The notes beneath the pieces are model-generated. The model saw nothing but the letters and a program-made list of their open reading frames with translations. It ran no database searches and was not told the DNA's origin. This document shows, in pieces, positions 17,089-25,533 of a DNA stretch of 64,000 nt; the first letter of the stretch is position 1; each line of letters starts with the position of its first letter. Source of the DNA: Tectiglobus sp965215755 (GTDB lineage Bacteria > Pseudomonadota > Alphaproteobacteria > Rhizobiales > Hyphomicrobiaceae); contig OZ244119.1 in assembly GCA_965215755.1 (NCBI GenBank), positions 4,712,001-4,776,000 of the forward strand, given 5' to 3'. Both the position numbers and the translations under genes were made by a program.

Positions 17089-18063
17089 CTACTTTGCTTC
17101 AGTATGCCCGCCGAAACCTTTCCGCATGGCGGACAAGACCTTTTCCGCAAATGTATGATCCTGGCGCGATCGGAAGCGCGTATAAAGCGCTGTCGTCAAG
17201 ACTTCGGCCGGGACAGCTTCCTCGATTGCGGTTTGCACTGTCCATCGACCCTCACCTGAGTCGCCGACATGGCCTGAGAATTCTTCTAACTGTTCATCCC
17301 TGGCCAGCGCCTCAGCGGTTAGATCGAGCAACCAGGATGTCACGACACTGCCCCTGCGCCAAACCTCGGCAATATCGGCCAGATCGAGATCAAGGCGGTG
17401 TTCTTCCGGCAAGCTCTCAACATTCGCGTTGCGCAGAATATCGAAGCCCTCAGCCATTGCCTGCATCATGCCGTACTCGATGCCATTGTGGATCATCTTG
17501 ACGAAATGGCCGGCGCCGTTCGGCCCAGCATGGATATAGCCCTGTTCGGCACGCGGGTCTCGAGTGTCCCGATTGGCTGTCCGGGGAATATCACCGATAC
17601 CTGGACACAATGCTGAGAAGATCGGATCATGTCGGTAAACGATCTCTTTGTCGCCACCGATCATCAGACAATACCCTCGCTCAAGGCCCCAAACGCCACC
17701 CGATGTCCCGACATCCATGTAGTGGATGCCGCTCGCCTGCAACTGCTTTGCGCGGCGAATATCATCCTTCCAAAACGTGTTGCCGCCATCGATGATCGTA
17801 TCGCCAGAGCCCATCAGAGCTTGCAAGTCTGAGATAGCCGTTTCTGTTGCCTCTCCTGCCGGCAACATGATCCACACCGTCCGGGGCTGTTCCAGCTTCT
17901 CAACGACGTCTGACAGACTGGCAGCAGCCGTTGCCCCCTCTCCTTCGAGCGCAGCGCGCGCTTCAGCATCGCGGTCGTAGACGACACATCTGTGACCATT
18001 GCGCATGAGCCTGCGGACCAGATTGGCCCCCATACGTCCCAATCCGATCATTGCGATTTGCAC
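17089..18063 (-). CDS. gnd: 6-phosphogluconate dehydrogenase, short form
   Basis: A 324-residue decarboxylating dehydrogenase converting 6-phosphogluconate to ribulose-5-phosphate. The N-terminal Rossmann motif is IGLGRMGANLVRRL. DGGNTFWKDDIRRA, GTSGGVWGLERGYCLMIGG and the catalytic GHFVKMIHNGIEYGMMQAMAEG follow. The length of about 320 residues places it in the short (YqeC/GndA-like, often NAD-preferring) class rather than the 470-residue E. coli type. It shares an operon with gntK. Confidence 0.93.
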   Translation of the reverse strand: MQIAMIGLGRMGANLVRRLMRNGHRCVVYDRDAEARAALEGEGATAAASLSDVVEKLEQPRTVWIMLPAGEATETAISDLQALMGSGDTIIDGGNTFWKDDIRRAKQLQASGIHYMDVGTSGGVWGLERGYCLMIGGDKEIVYRHDPIFSALCPGIGDIPRTANRDTRDPRAEQGYIHAGPNGAGHFVKMIHNGIEYGMMQAMAEGFDILRNANVESLPEEHRLDLDLADIAEVWRRGSVVTSWLLDLTAEALARDEQLEEFSGHVGDSGEGRWTVQTAIEEAVPAEVLTTALYTRFRSRQDHTFAEKVLSAMRKGFGGHTEAK

Positions 18064-18142
18064 GATGACTGCTCCCTTACTGGGGTTTGACTACGACCAA
18101 TTGCGTCTTCAGTCGTCTTATCGGACGCTTGCTTCGGTTTCG

Positions 18143-18634
18143 CTATTCGTCGTTGAGGACCCCAAACCGTCCTCGATGATAGAGGAGCGGAATAGCATCT
18201 TCACTACACGCACCCTCGCGAACCCTGCCAAAAAAAATAGTGTGGGTTGAGAATTGCTGTTTTTCCACGACTTGGCAATCAAGCGTCGCCAGAGCTCCCG
18301 TCAGTCGGGGCATACCGGATTTGTGCTTAATCCAGCGAAAGCCTTTGACCTTGAAACGGTCTTCGCCTTTTAGATCCGTCATGCCAGCGAAAATGCCGGC
18401 AATCTCCTGGTGCTTTTCAGCCAGCAGGTTCACGCTGAATTCTTCGGCAGCAATGATATGGTCGTGGGCGCTCGCCGTTTTGTTCACACAGGCCAACAAG
18501 GTCGGTGGGTCATCGGTTACCGAACACACAGCGGTTGCCGTCAAGCCATATCGTGAACCAGGCGTACCAGTGCAGATCAGCGCAACCGCACCCGCTTGTT
18601 GGCGCATAATGGCTCGGTAGTCATTGGCATCCAA
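18143..18634 (-). CDS. flavin reductase family protein
   Basis: A 163-residue protein of the flavin-reductase-like FMN-binding split-barrel family. It reduces FMN with NAD(P)H and supplies reduced flavin to a partner monooxygenase. The characteristic TGTPGSRYGLTATAVCSVTDDPPTLLACVN and the later EEFSVNLLAEKHQEIAGIF are clear. It lies 52 bases downstream of an LLM-type monooxygenase gene on the same strand, the classic two-component arrangement. Confidence 0.9.
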   Translation of the reverse strand: MDANDYRAIMRQQAGAVALICTGTPGSRYGLTATAVCSVTDDPPTLLACVNKTASAHDHIIAAEEFSVNLLAEKHQEIAGIFAGMTDLKGEDRFKVKGFRWIKHKSGMPRLTGALATLDCQVVEKQQFSTHTIFFGRVREGACSEDAIPLLYHRGRFGVLNDE

Positions 18635-18686
18635 TGCTCATCTCCAGTTGTTTTTGCGACAGTGTTGTTGGAGGCCTTACCGCGCC

Positions 18687-20045
18687 TCAACGCCAATCGT
18701 CGGCCTCTGCGTAAGGAAGCCCCAGGTTTTCCCGCAGTGTCGTCCCCGCGTAGTCTTTGTGATAGATTCCGCGACGCTGCAACTCAGGAACCACCAGCCG
18801 TACAATATCCTCGTAACCGCCCGGCATGTGCGTACCGGCAATGACAAAGCCGTCGCAGCCCTCCTCGACAAACCACTGTTCCATTTCGTCGGCGATTTCT
18901 TTCGGCGTGCCGCAGAACACCGGCACTTCGCGAATGGTTCCGCGGCGAGAATGCTTGACGAAATCATCCAACGACGGATTGGACTTCCCGGAGACTTGCA
19001 CAACGCGATCCAGAATGCCCCTGAGACCACTAATGTTCTCGAGCTCATCATCGGTGAATGCTTCGTCCATGGGCTTGGACCCAAAGTCGAAATTCAATGC
19101 CTCTGAGAGCAAAGCCAGTGAGTCGATCTGCTTGGCCTGACTTTCAATCACCTCTAATTTGGCTTGGGCAATTGCCCGCGTTTCACCCGGGATAACGTAG
19201 ACAGCGGGGGCCAGGCGAACCTGCTTCGGATTTCGCCCGGACTTGGCGATCGTATCCTTCACACCGCGGTAGAGCTTTTTGCCCATATCGAGGTTGGGGT
19301 AAATCGCAAAGATTAGATCGCCCCAGCGCGCTGCAAACTGCTGCCCACGACCGGACTGTCCTGCTTGAATGAGTACCGGGCGGCCTTGTGGCGTACGCGG
19401 AACCGTAAACGGTCCACGCGAGCGGAACCATTGGCCTTCATGGTCGAGACGGCGGACTTTGTCTGGATCCGCAAACCGGCCACTCTCTTTATCAACTGCC
19501 AGTGCGCCATCGCCCCAACTGTCCCAATGGCCGAGCACAACTTCCATGAACTCATCGGCCTTATCGTAGCGCAAGTCATGTGGCGGATGCTCCATCTGTC
19601 CGAAGTTGCGCGCCTCAGATGAGTTCAGTGAGGTAACCACGTTCCATGCAACACGGCCGCCGAGCATATGATCCATGGTCGAGAAAACACGCGCGACATG
19701 AAACGGCTCGTAATAGGTGGTTGAGTAGGTCGTTCCAAGCCCGAGCCGCTCGGTTGCTTGGCCCATAACCATCAACAACGTTGATGGGTCCATCTTTACG
19801 ACCCGGACGCCGTTCTCGACGGCAGCACGGTGATCATCGCCAAAGATATCTGGCATCGCGAGGCGATCATCGAAGAATGCGAGGTGAAACTTACCCGCCT
19901 CCAATGTTCGGGCAATCCGCTGGTAATAATCCGGAGCGAGGAAATCAGAGTGCGACGCCGGATGCCGCCACGAACCAACATAATTTGAACAGTTCTGCGC
20001 TTGCATGAAGCCGACAAGAACCATCTGGCCACGATCGCCTGCCAT
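18687..20045 (-). CDS. LLM-class FMN-dependent monooxygenase (NtaA/SnaA/DszA family)
   Basis: A 452-residue bacterial-luciferase-like oxygenase of the nitrilotriacetate monooxygenase subgroup. Diagnostic segments are the N-terminal WRHPASHSDF, LARTLEAGKFHLAFFDD-like text, GRVAWNVVTSLNSSEARNFG, and QAGQSGRGQQFAARWGDLIFAIYPN. The enzyme uses reduced FMN and O2, presumably from the flavin reductase encoded just downstream. Family members oxidise nitrilotriacetate, EDTA, dibenzothiophene sulfone and similar compounds; the substrate here cannot be named. No transporter or regulator lies beside the pair. Confidence 0.9.
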   Translation of the reverse strand: MAGDRGQMVLVGFMQAQNCSNYVGSWRHPASHSDFLAPDYYQRIARTLEAGKFHLAFFDDRLAMPDIFGDDHRAAVENGVRVVKMDPSTLLMVMGQATERLGLGTTYSTTYYEPFHVARVFSTMDHMLGGRVAWNVVTSLNSSEARNFGQMEHPPHDLRYDKADEFMEVVLGHWDSWGDGALAVDKESGRFADPDKVRRLDHEGQWFRSRGPFTVPRTPQGRPVLIQAGQSGRGQQFAARWGDLIFAIYPNLDMGKKLYRGVKDTIAKSGRNPKQVRLAPAVYVIPGETRAIAQAKLEVIESQAKQIDSLALLSEALNFDFGSKPMDEAFTDDELENISGLRGILDRVVQVSGKSNPSLDDFVKHSRRGTIREVPVFCGTPKEIADEMEQWFVEEGCDGFVIAGTHMPGGYEDIVRLVVPELQRRGIYHKDYAGTTLRENLGLPYAEADDWR

Positions 20046-20200
20046 TGCATCTCACTCCATTGTTCTTGTCATGCGCCGCCCACTTGGAACGCATCAGCAA
20101 TTGCGCCGGATGATGGCTGAACTACTTCGGCCATTCAAATCAACCCGCTGATCTATTCCAAGGCTGATCACGATGGACACTTGCCAGAATTGAACTGTGG

Positions 20201-21829
20201 CTAAAGCCACTTTCGCCGCAGGTCGCGCAAGATCTCTCTTGCTGCATTATGGCCCGGTGCGCCCGTTACGCCCCCCCCTGGATGTGCCCCTGAGCCGCAA
20301 AGATACAGACCCTTCACGGGCATGCGGTAGTCGGCATGCCCCATAACGGGGCGGGTTGCGAACAACTGATCGAGCCCGAGCTGGCCATGAAATATGTCAC
20401 CATCAACCAAGCCGAAGCGCTGCTCCAAATCGAGCGGACTTAGCACCTGACGCGCAATGACACTCGCCCTGAAATTCGGTGCGCATCGGTTCACTGTGTC
20501 AATCACCACATCCGCAAAGCGTTGCTTTTCATTAGGATCGGTCCAGGACCGGGGCTCCGGCAAATGAGGTGCAACGTGTTGGACAAAGAGACTTGCCACA
20601 TGCTGGCCCTCAGGCGCTAGCGTGTCATCCATCGTTGATGGGATCAGCATCTCGACGATCGGCTCAGCTGACCAACCGTCGCGCTTGGCATCAAGATAGG
20701 CCTGTTCCAGATACGTCATACTCGGACCAATGACGATGCCGGAGCCATGATGATCCTGCAGATTGGTTCCAGGTCGCGAGGTAAAGTCCGGCAATTCGGA
20801 CAAAGCGACATTCATGCGGAATGTTGCAGATCCGGATGTCAACGAGGTGAAACGGCGTTGCACTTCTGGCGCGACGGCTGTCTCAGGAACGAGATCACGA
20901 AACAACAGTTTGGGTGGAATGTTGGCAACGATGACGCGGGCGCTGATTTTCGCACCCGAGGCTAACATGACAGCTGCTGCTTCGCCGTCCTCCAGTTCGA
21001 CACGCGCAATCTTAGAGTCTGTTCGGATGTCGACGCCAGCGGCTACGGCTGACTTGGCCATGGCCTGAGTGATCGCACCCATACCGCCGATCGCATGTCC
21101 CCAGGCACCGGGCTTGCCATTCACTTCACCGAAGCAATGGTGCAGCAGGACATAGGCTGTTCCCGGCGTCGACGGTGCAGCAAAAGCGCCGATCACACCA
21201 TCAAAGGCAAAGAAACTCTGGACGACTTCACTTTCGAAATAGCGAGTTAGAAAGTCTGCAGCACTCTTCGTGAAGAGATCGACAAGCGTGCGCTGCGCCT
21301 CAATGTCTTCGCGCAGCATCCGCCGGCCAAGGCGCGCGCCTTTGATCAACTCCAATATGCCGCCACCAGCATTCGGCGGTGTTTCCAACACCAGATCGCG
21401 GAGCAAATCAGCGGCCCGATCAAGGTCGTCATAGTACTGCGGCAGCATCTTTGCGTCTGCTGCTGAAAACTCGGCGATTGCTTTTTGGCGGTTTTCCAGC
21501 CCGTCAGGCATCACCAGCCCAGGACTGTCCAGCATCGGCCAAAAGTTAGCAGCCGGTCGCTCGACGATCCTCAATCCATGATCCAACAAATTGAGATCAT
21601 TGATGACCTTCGGATTGAGAAGGCTGACTGTGTAGGATGCAACAGAGTTACGAAAACCTGGGTGGAACTCCTCTGTGACAGCGGCGCCGCCCACGACGGG
21701 GTTCTTTTCCAACGCAACTACACTCAAGCCGGCTTTGGCGAGATAAGTTGCACAGGTCAGTCCGTTATGACCTGCCCCGATAATCGCGACATCGAAGTCG
21801 CGCGCATTTTTGCCTTTGGATTGCATCAT
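20201..21829 (-). CDS. NAD(P)/FAD-dependent oxidoreductase, phytoene-desaturase-like
   Basis: About 542 residues from the ATG at 21829 (MMQSKGKNARDFDV). The N-terminal FAD-binding dinucleotide fold is AIIGAGHNGLTCATYLAKAG, with VVALEKNPVVGGAAVTEEFHPG next. The C-terminal flavin-contact segment is GLYLCGSGAHPGGGVTGAPGHNAAREIL. This pattern is that of CrtI/CrtN-related oxidoreductases of the pyridine nucleotide-disulfide oxidoreductase domain-containing type 2 kind, most of them uncharacterised and not carotenoid enzymes. An upstream extension to 21958 would overlap the divergent dehydrogenase and is rejected. No carotenoid gene is nearby. Confidence 0.85.
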   Translation of the reverse strand: MMQSKGKNARDFDVAIIGAGHNGLTCATYLAKAGLSVVALEKNPVVGGAAVTEEFHPGFRNSVASYTVSLLNPKVINDLNLLDHGLRIVERPAANFWPMLDSPGLVMPDGLENRQKAIAEFSAADAKMLPQYYDDLDRAADLLRDLVLETPPNAGGGILELIKGARLGRRMLREDIEAQRTLVDLFTKSAADFLTRYFESEVVQSFFAFDGVIGAFAAPSTPGTAYVLLHHCFGEVNGKPGAWGHAIGGMGAITQAMAKSAVAAGVDIRTDSKIARVELEDGEAAAVMLASGAKISARVIVANIPPKLLFRDLVPETAVAPEVQRRFTSLTSGSATFRMNVALSELPDFTSRPGTNLQDHHGSGIVIGPSMTYLEQAYLDAKRDGWSAEPIVEMLIPSTMDDTLAPEGQHVASLFVQHVAPHLPEPRSWTDPNEKQRFADVVIDTVNRCAPNFRASVIARQVLSPLDLEQRFGLVDGDIFHGQLGLDQLFATRPVMGHADYRMPVKGLYLCGSGAHPGGGVTGAPGHNAAREILRDLRRKWL

Positions 21830-21945
21830 CACGCAGGTTTTCTTGTTAATTTCACATGATTGCAAGCGAAGGCTTGAAGTTTCGTTGATGCAGCTGCTAT
21901 CGCGGTCATGAAAACTAGAGAACAGGCCGAGATTGGGAGGCAGAC

Positions 21946-22917
21946 TTGTCGAAACCACACCTGCTATTAACGACGGAATTGCTGGAGATGAAGGCTGAGC
22001 AACTCGACGCCTCTTTCGAAGTTCATCGCTACTACCAGGCGGCTGACAAGGCTGCCATGTTGGCCGATATCGGTGACAAGATCGAATATGTCGGATGCGG
22101 CGGGCATGCCATTCGCATTGACGCCGAGATGATCGACAAGCTGCCGAAGCTTCGGATCATTGCGAACTTTGGCGTCGGATACGACATGGTTGATACGGCC
22201 AAGGCCGCCGAGCGCGGCCTCGTTGTGAGCAATACGCCGGATGTGCTGACTGAAGAAGTCGCAGATACAGCCCTTGGCCTCCTGATTATGACGGCGCGCG
22301 AACTGAGCCAGTCTGAGCAATATCTCCGTGCCGGAAAATGGGCCACAGACGGCGACTATCGACTTTCGCCTCAAACACTGCGCGACCGCTCTGTCGGCAT
22401 CGTCGGATTGGGTCGAATTGGTAAAGCCATCGCTAAAAGGCTGGAAGCATTTGGTTTGCCTGTCTCTTACTTTGGACGCAGCAAGCAAGATGGCGTTAGC
22501 TACTCATACTATGCCAGTGCGGTCGAGCTTGCCAAGAACGTCGATACGCTGATCATTGTCACGCCAGGCACCGCAGAAACTAATAAGCTGGTGAACGGTG
22601 ACGTCCTCGCTGCACTTGGTGAACGCGGCATTGTCATTAATGTGGCGCGCGGCTCGGTTGTTGATGAAGAGGCTCTGATGAAAGCGCTGCGCGACCGCAC
22701 GATCTTTGCTGCTGGTCTCGACGTCATGATGAATGAGCCGAAAATCAATCCAGAGTTAATGAACATTGAAAACCTGGTTCTGCTGCCGCACGTCGGGTCG
22801 GGGTCGGTCCACACGCGGGCTGCGATGGCACAGCTTGCGGTCGATAATCTGTTGGCCTGTAAGGACGGAAATCCCCCAGTTACGCCGGTTCCAGAGACAC
22901 CCTTCAAAGGCTGGTAA
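21946..22917 (+). CDS. 2-hydroxyacid dehydrogenase (glyoxylate/hydroxypyruvate reductase type)
   Basis: A 323-residue D-isomer-specific 2-hydroxyacid dehydrogenase. The NAD(P)-binding motif is VGIVGLGRIGKAIAKRL. The catalytic trio is visible as the Arg in NVARGSVVDEEAL, the Glu in MMNEPKINPEL, and the His in VLLPHVGSGSVHTR. It starts at TTG 21946 with GGGAGG upstream. It probably reduces glyoxylate, hydroxypyruvate or a related 2-keto acid. It is divergent from the FAD oxidoreductase with about 115 bases between start codons, and is followed by a strong hairpin. Confidence 0.9.
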   Translation: MSKPHLLLTTELLEMKAEQLDASFEVHRYYQAADKAAMLADIGDKIEYVGCGGHAIRIDAEMIDKLPKLRIIANFGVGYDMVDTAKAAERGLVVSNTPDVLTEEVADTALGLLIMTARELSQSEQYLRAGKWATDGDYRLSPQTLRDRSVGIVGLGRIGKAIAKRLEAFGLPVSYFGRSKQDGVSYSYYASAVELAKNVDTLIIVTPGTAETNKLVNGDVLAALGERGIVINVARGSVVDEEALMKALRDRTIFAAGLDVMMNEPKINPELMNIENLVLLPHVGSGSVHTRAAMAQLAVDNLLACKDGNPPVTPVPETPFKGW

Positions 22918-22978
22918 CGAGACCAACCCAACTTGCAGCTGGTTTGGCGGCATGTTTCATTTCTAGCCGACACCACAC

Positions 22979-23011
22979 TGCACCCGACGGTTCGCTAACC
23001 ACTCGGGTGCA
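22979..23011 (+). terminator. stable two-tier hairpin after the hydroxyacid dehydrogenase gene
   Basis: TGCACCCGA (22979-22987) and TCGGGTGCA (23003-23011) form a perfect 9-bp stem. Inside it GGTT and AACC pair around a CGCT loop. It lies about 60 bases past the stop at 22917. The 3' side continues ATTTCGCTC, so the T tract is poor; it may be a terminator or an mRNA-stabilising hairpin. Confidence 0.5.
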
Positions 23012-23106
23012 ATTTCGCTCAGTTTGGTCAGTATTTGTTTACTTCTGGCGGCCTAGCCTGCGTGTGCCGATATTCTCGACCACTCCAGCTGGATTGCCAT
23101 ACCGAC

Positions 23107-23376
23107 ATGAGCATTTCATTCGTCGCTCCAGACAATGCCTCCACTCAGTCTCGTATCGGACAACGATGGCTTGTGGCGGCTGTGAGCTATGGGATGATCG
23201 TGATGTTTCCAACCGCCTTCTGGCTCGGGGTTCTGGAACTTTTGGTCATGGCCCTTGATTTCTCGTACGGCAGCATTGGCCGCACGATTGCCGCTCTTGT
23301 GCTGGTCGGCTTTCTCACAGTTGTCTGGTCGATTGTGCGGGGCTTAGGCAGCGAAACCACTCGCGCAGCCGCTTAG
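23107..23376 (+). CDS. small hypothetical membrane protein
   Basis: An 89-residue protein from the ATG at 23107 with two hydrophobic helices (about residues 22-48 and 60-78), separated by a short polar loop. It ends in a soluble tail (GLGSETTRAAA). The frame remains open upstream to 23035, but that stretch has no ribosome-binding site and poor composition. No family recognised. Confidence 0.55.
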   Translation: MSISFVAPDNASTQSRIGQRWLVAAVSYGMIVMFPTAFWLGVLELLVMALDFSYGSIGRTIAALVLVGFLTVVWSIVRGLGSETTRAAA

Positions 23377-23415
23377 CCGGATCACGCTTAGCCCATTTTA
23401 ACTCAGTGCCATTTC

Positions 23416-23676
23416 TTATCCCCAACCGCACTGTAGCCGGCGGCAGGTCTGGCGGCGTCCCTCAATTGTGCAGCGGGCGCGCACGACACGGCATCGGCGG
23501 CAACTGAAAGCTGAAATACACCCGCGGTAGACGCCACCTCGCTGGAAGCGGCATTGGACGACTGTTTGGCAATCACGCTGAGCATTGGGGGAAGAGCCTG
23601 GGAGTGATTGAGCTGCAACTGGCGCGACAGCAATCATTGCTAACAGCACAACCCAAGCAAAACAGATCGCGCGCAT
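23416..23676 (-). CDS. small exported Cys-rich protein
   Basis: An 86-residue protein with a signal peptide (MRAICFAWVVLLAMIAVAPVAAQ). The mature part of about 63 residues contains eight Cys in a regular spacing (DCQTVVQC, GCISAFSCRRC, ARCTIE, TCRRLQC). It should be a disulfide-stabilised periplasmic or secreted protein. Similar small Cys-rich exported proteins are common in Hyphomicrobiales, without a known function to my knowledge. The gene is isolated and convergent with the membrane protein at 23.1-23.4 kb. Confidence 0.75.
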   Translation of the reverse strand: MRAICFAWVVLLAMIAVAPVAAQSLPGSSPNAQRDCQTVVQCRFQRGGVYRGCISAFSCRRCRVVRARCTIEGRRQTCRRLQCGWG

Positions 23677-23864
23677 CCTTAGACTCCCAGTTCAGGATAA
23701 ATAACTGAGAGTAGTCTTCGCTATCGCCGGCACGTGGACAAGAGGTATATGCCACTGTGACGGGCTGCCCTGTTAGCCTGTGCCATCAGGGCAACTCACT
23801 CGGCCAAGCGGCAGCGCCCGGGAAACTGGCCTCGGGCACCGCGTTCGAGTGCACGAACGCCGGT

Positions 23865-24764
23865 TTATGCTGCCGCGTTGTCTGACTTCTTTGGCTGCAC
23901 TTCTGCCATGTAGTCGCGCAGCAGGTTTTCGCTCACCTGACCGGGCTGGAACATGTACTCGCCGACTTCCTTGATCGGCGTGACTTCTGCAGCCGTTCCG
24001 ACCATGAAACACTCGTTAAAGTCAGCGAGTTCTTCCGGCATGATGACCCGGTCAATGACCTTGTAGCCGCGCTTCTCGGCCAGTGCCATCACTGTACGGC
24101 GTGTGATACCGTCGAGGAAGCAATCCGGCACCGGCGAATGCAGCTCATCGCCTTTGACGAAGAAGATGTTGCCGCTCGTACATTCTGAAACGCGCCCGCG
24201 CCAGTCCAGCATCAGAGCTTCGGCATAGCCGTTTTTCTCAGCTTTGTGCTTCTCCAGCGTGCCGATCATGTAGAGACCGGTCGCCTTGGTCTTGGCTGGC
24301 GCCGTCTCAGGATCAGGGCGCTTATACTGTGCCCAGCAGACGCGGATACCGCGGAGACGCTCTTCCATCGGGAAATACGAGCCCCAATCCCATGCTGCAA
24401 CGGCAAGATTGATTTTGGTCTCTTGCGCGGAGACACCCATCATCTCGCTACCACGCCAAGCGACCGGACGGACATAGCAGTCCTTCAGATTGTTGGCGGC
24501 AACAACTTCGTTGCAGGCGGCATCAATCTCATCGGCGGTGTAAGGGATATCAAAATCCAGGGTCTTGGCGCCTTCAATCAGGCGATCCGTGTGTTCGCGC
24601 AGTTTGAAAATCACACCGTCATAAGCACGTTCGCCCTCAAACACGGCACTTGCGTAGTGAAGGCCATGACTCAGCACGTGCAACTTCGCATCGCGCCATG
24701 GAATGAGTTCACCGTTCAGCCAGATTAGGCCGTCACGGTCATCGAAGGGGAGCACATCTGCCAT
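23865..24764 (-). CDS. ilvE: branched-chain amino acid aminotransferase
   Basis: A 299-residue fold-type IV PLP enzyme, carrying out the last step of Leu, Ile and Val synthesis and the first step of their breakdown. Visible are the N-terminal DGLIWLNGELIPWRDAKLHVLSHGLHYASAVFEGERAY, the PLP-Lys segment IGTLEKHKAEKNGYAEALMLD, ECTSGNIFFV and the C-terminal CFMVGTAAEVTPI. It is divergent from a marR-type gene. The 171-base gap between them carries several matching palindromes, which suggests regulation by that MarR protein or by another dimeric factor. Confidence 0.94.
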   Translation of the reverse strand: MADVLPFDDRDGLIWLNGELIPWRDAKLHVLSHGLHYASAVFEGERAYDGVIFKLREHTDRLIEGAKTLDFDIPYTADEIDAACNEVVAANNLKDCYVRPVAWRGSEMMGVSAQETKINLAVAAWDWGSYFPMEERLRGIRVCWAQYKRPDPETAPAKTKATGLYMIGTLEKHKAEKNGYAEALMLDWRGRVSECTSGNIFFVKGDELHSPVPDCFLDGITRRTVMALAEKRGYKVIDRVIMPEELADFNECFMVGTAAEVTPIKEVGEYMFQPGQVSENLLRDYMAEVQPKKSDNAAA

Positions 24765-24829
24765 TGACTGGGTCCTCGAGATCGTCGATCACTGCTGCTC
24801 TTGCAAAATGGTTATCGCCCATTGCTCAG

Positions 24830-24904
24830 TTGCCGACTGTGCGGCAAGCAACTCGCAAGATATTCAATTGCCGATAGCGGCAACGACGGGCAAAATAACT
24901 TGCC
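24830..24904. promoter_or_regulatory. cluster of TTGCC(G)/(C)GGCAA palindromes between ilvE and marR
   Basis: Three inverted repeats with the same half-site lie within 75 bases: TTGCCG-N6-CGGCAA at 24830-24847, TTGCCG-N4-CGGCAA at 24868-24883, and the everted GGCAA-N6-TTGCC at 24889-24904. They lie in the divergent promoter region, 32 to 106 bases before the marR start and 66 to 140 bases before the ilvE start. Repeated half-sites of this kind are what a dimeric winged-helix repressor such as MarR would bind. The binding protein is inferred, not shown. Confidence 0.5.
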
Positions 24905-24935
24905 ACGGGTACCAATACGGACGAAATATGTCAAC

Positions 24936-25529
24936 ATGGCTGACATAAATTCAATTCCAGACGACGAGCCTATCACGCTGACTGATCCAGTCGGCAAGAC
25001 CGGTCGGGCTTCGTTAGCCTCGTCTCAGGCCAATCAGGCACCCGCGAGTGACCACCTTGCATTTGTCGAGCTGCTCTTCTTCGCTTATCGTGATTTCACC
25101 GGAGAAGCCGATGCGCTGCTTGATGAATACGGGTTTGGGCGAGCGCACCACCGGGTTATGCATTTCGTCAATCGCAACCCGGGCCTCTGCGTCGCAGATC
25201 TTCTCGACATTCTGAAGATTACAAAGCAAAGCCTGGCTCGAGTGCTCAAGCAACTGGTCGATGAAGCGTTCATTGAGCAGCGGGCTGGTTCTGCGGATCG
25301 CCGGCAAAGGCTCCTGTTTCTCACTGACAAAGGGCATGCTCTTGCCAGACGGCTAGCGGAACTCCAGGTCAAGCGACTGCGTAAGGCTCTGGAGGCAGCG
25401 GGACCGGAAGCGGAAGACGTCGTCGCCAAATTTCTGCTTGCGGTCGTCTCTAAAGATGATCGCGCCTACGTATCCGACTGGCTTGATACAAGGCATCAAG
25501 AGCACCCTGGAAAGCAGGCAACGGAATAG
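24936..25529 (+). CDS. MarR-family transcriptional regulator
   Basis: A 197-residue winged-helix regulator from the ATG at 24936 (MADINSIPDDEPITL). A polar N-terminal tail of about 45 residues precedes the fold: dimerisation helix LAFVELLFFAYRDFTGEADALL, helix-turn-helix CVADLLDILKITKQSLARVLKQLVDEAFIEQR and wing SADRRQRLLFLTDKG. It is divergent from ilvE, and its stop codon is 4 bases before the response-regulator start, so regulator, response regulator and kinase form one operon. It probably binds the palindromes in its own promoter region. Confidence 0.88.
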   Translation: MADINSIPDDEPITLTDPVGKTGRASLASSQANQAPASDHLAFVELLFFAYRDFTGEADALLDEYGFGRAHHRVMHFVNRNPGLCVADLLDILKITKQSLARVLKQLVDEAFIEQRAGSADRRQRLLFLTDKGHALARRLAELQVKRLRKALEAAGPEAEDVVAKFLLAVVSKDDRAYVSDWLDTRHQEHPGKQATE

Positions 25530-25533
25530 GTCA

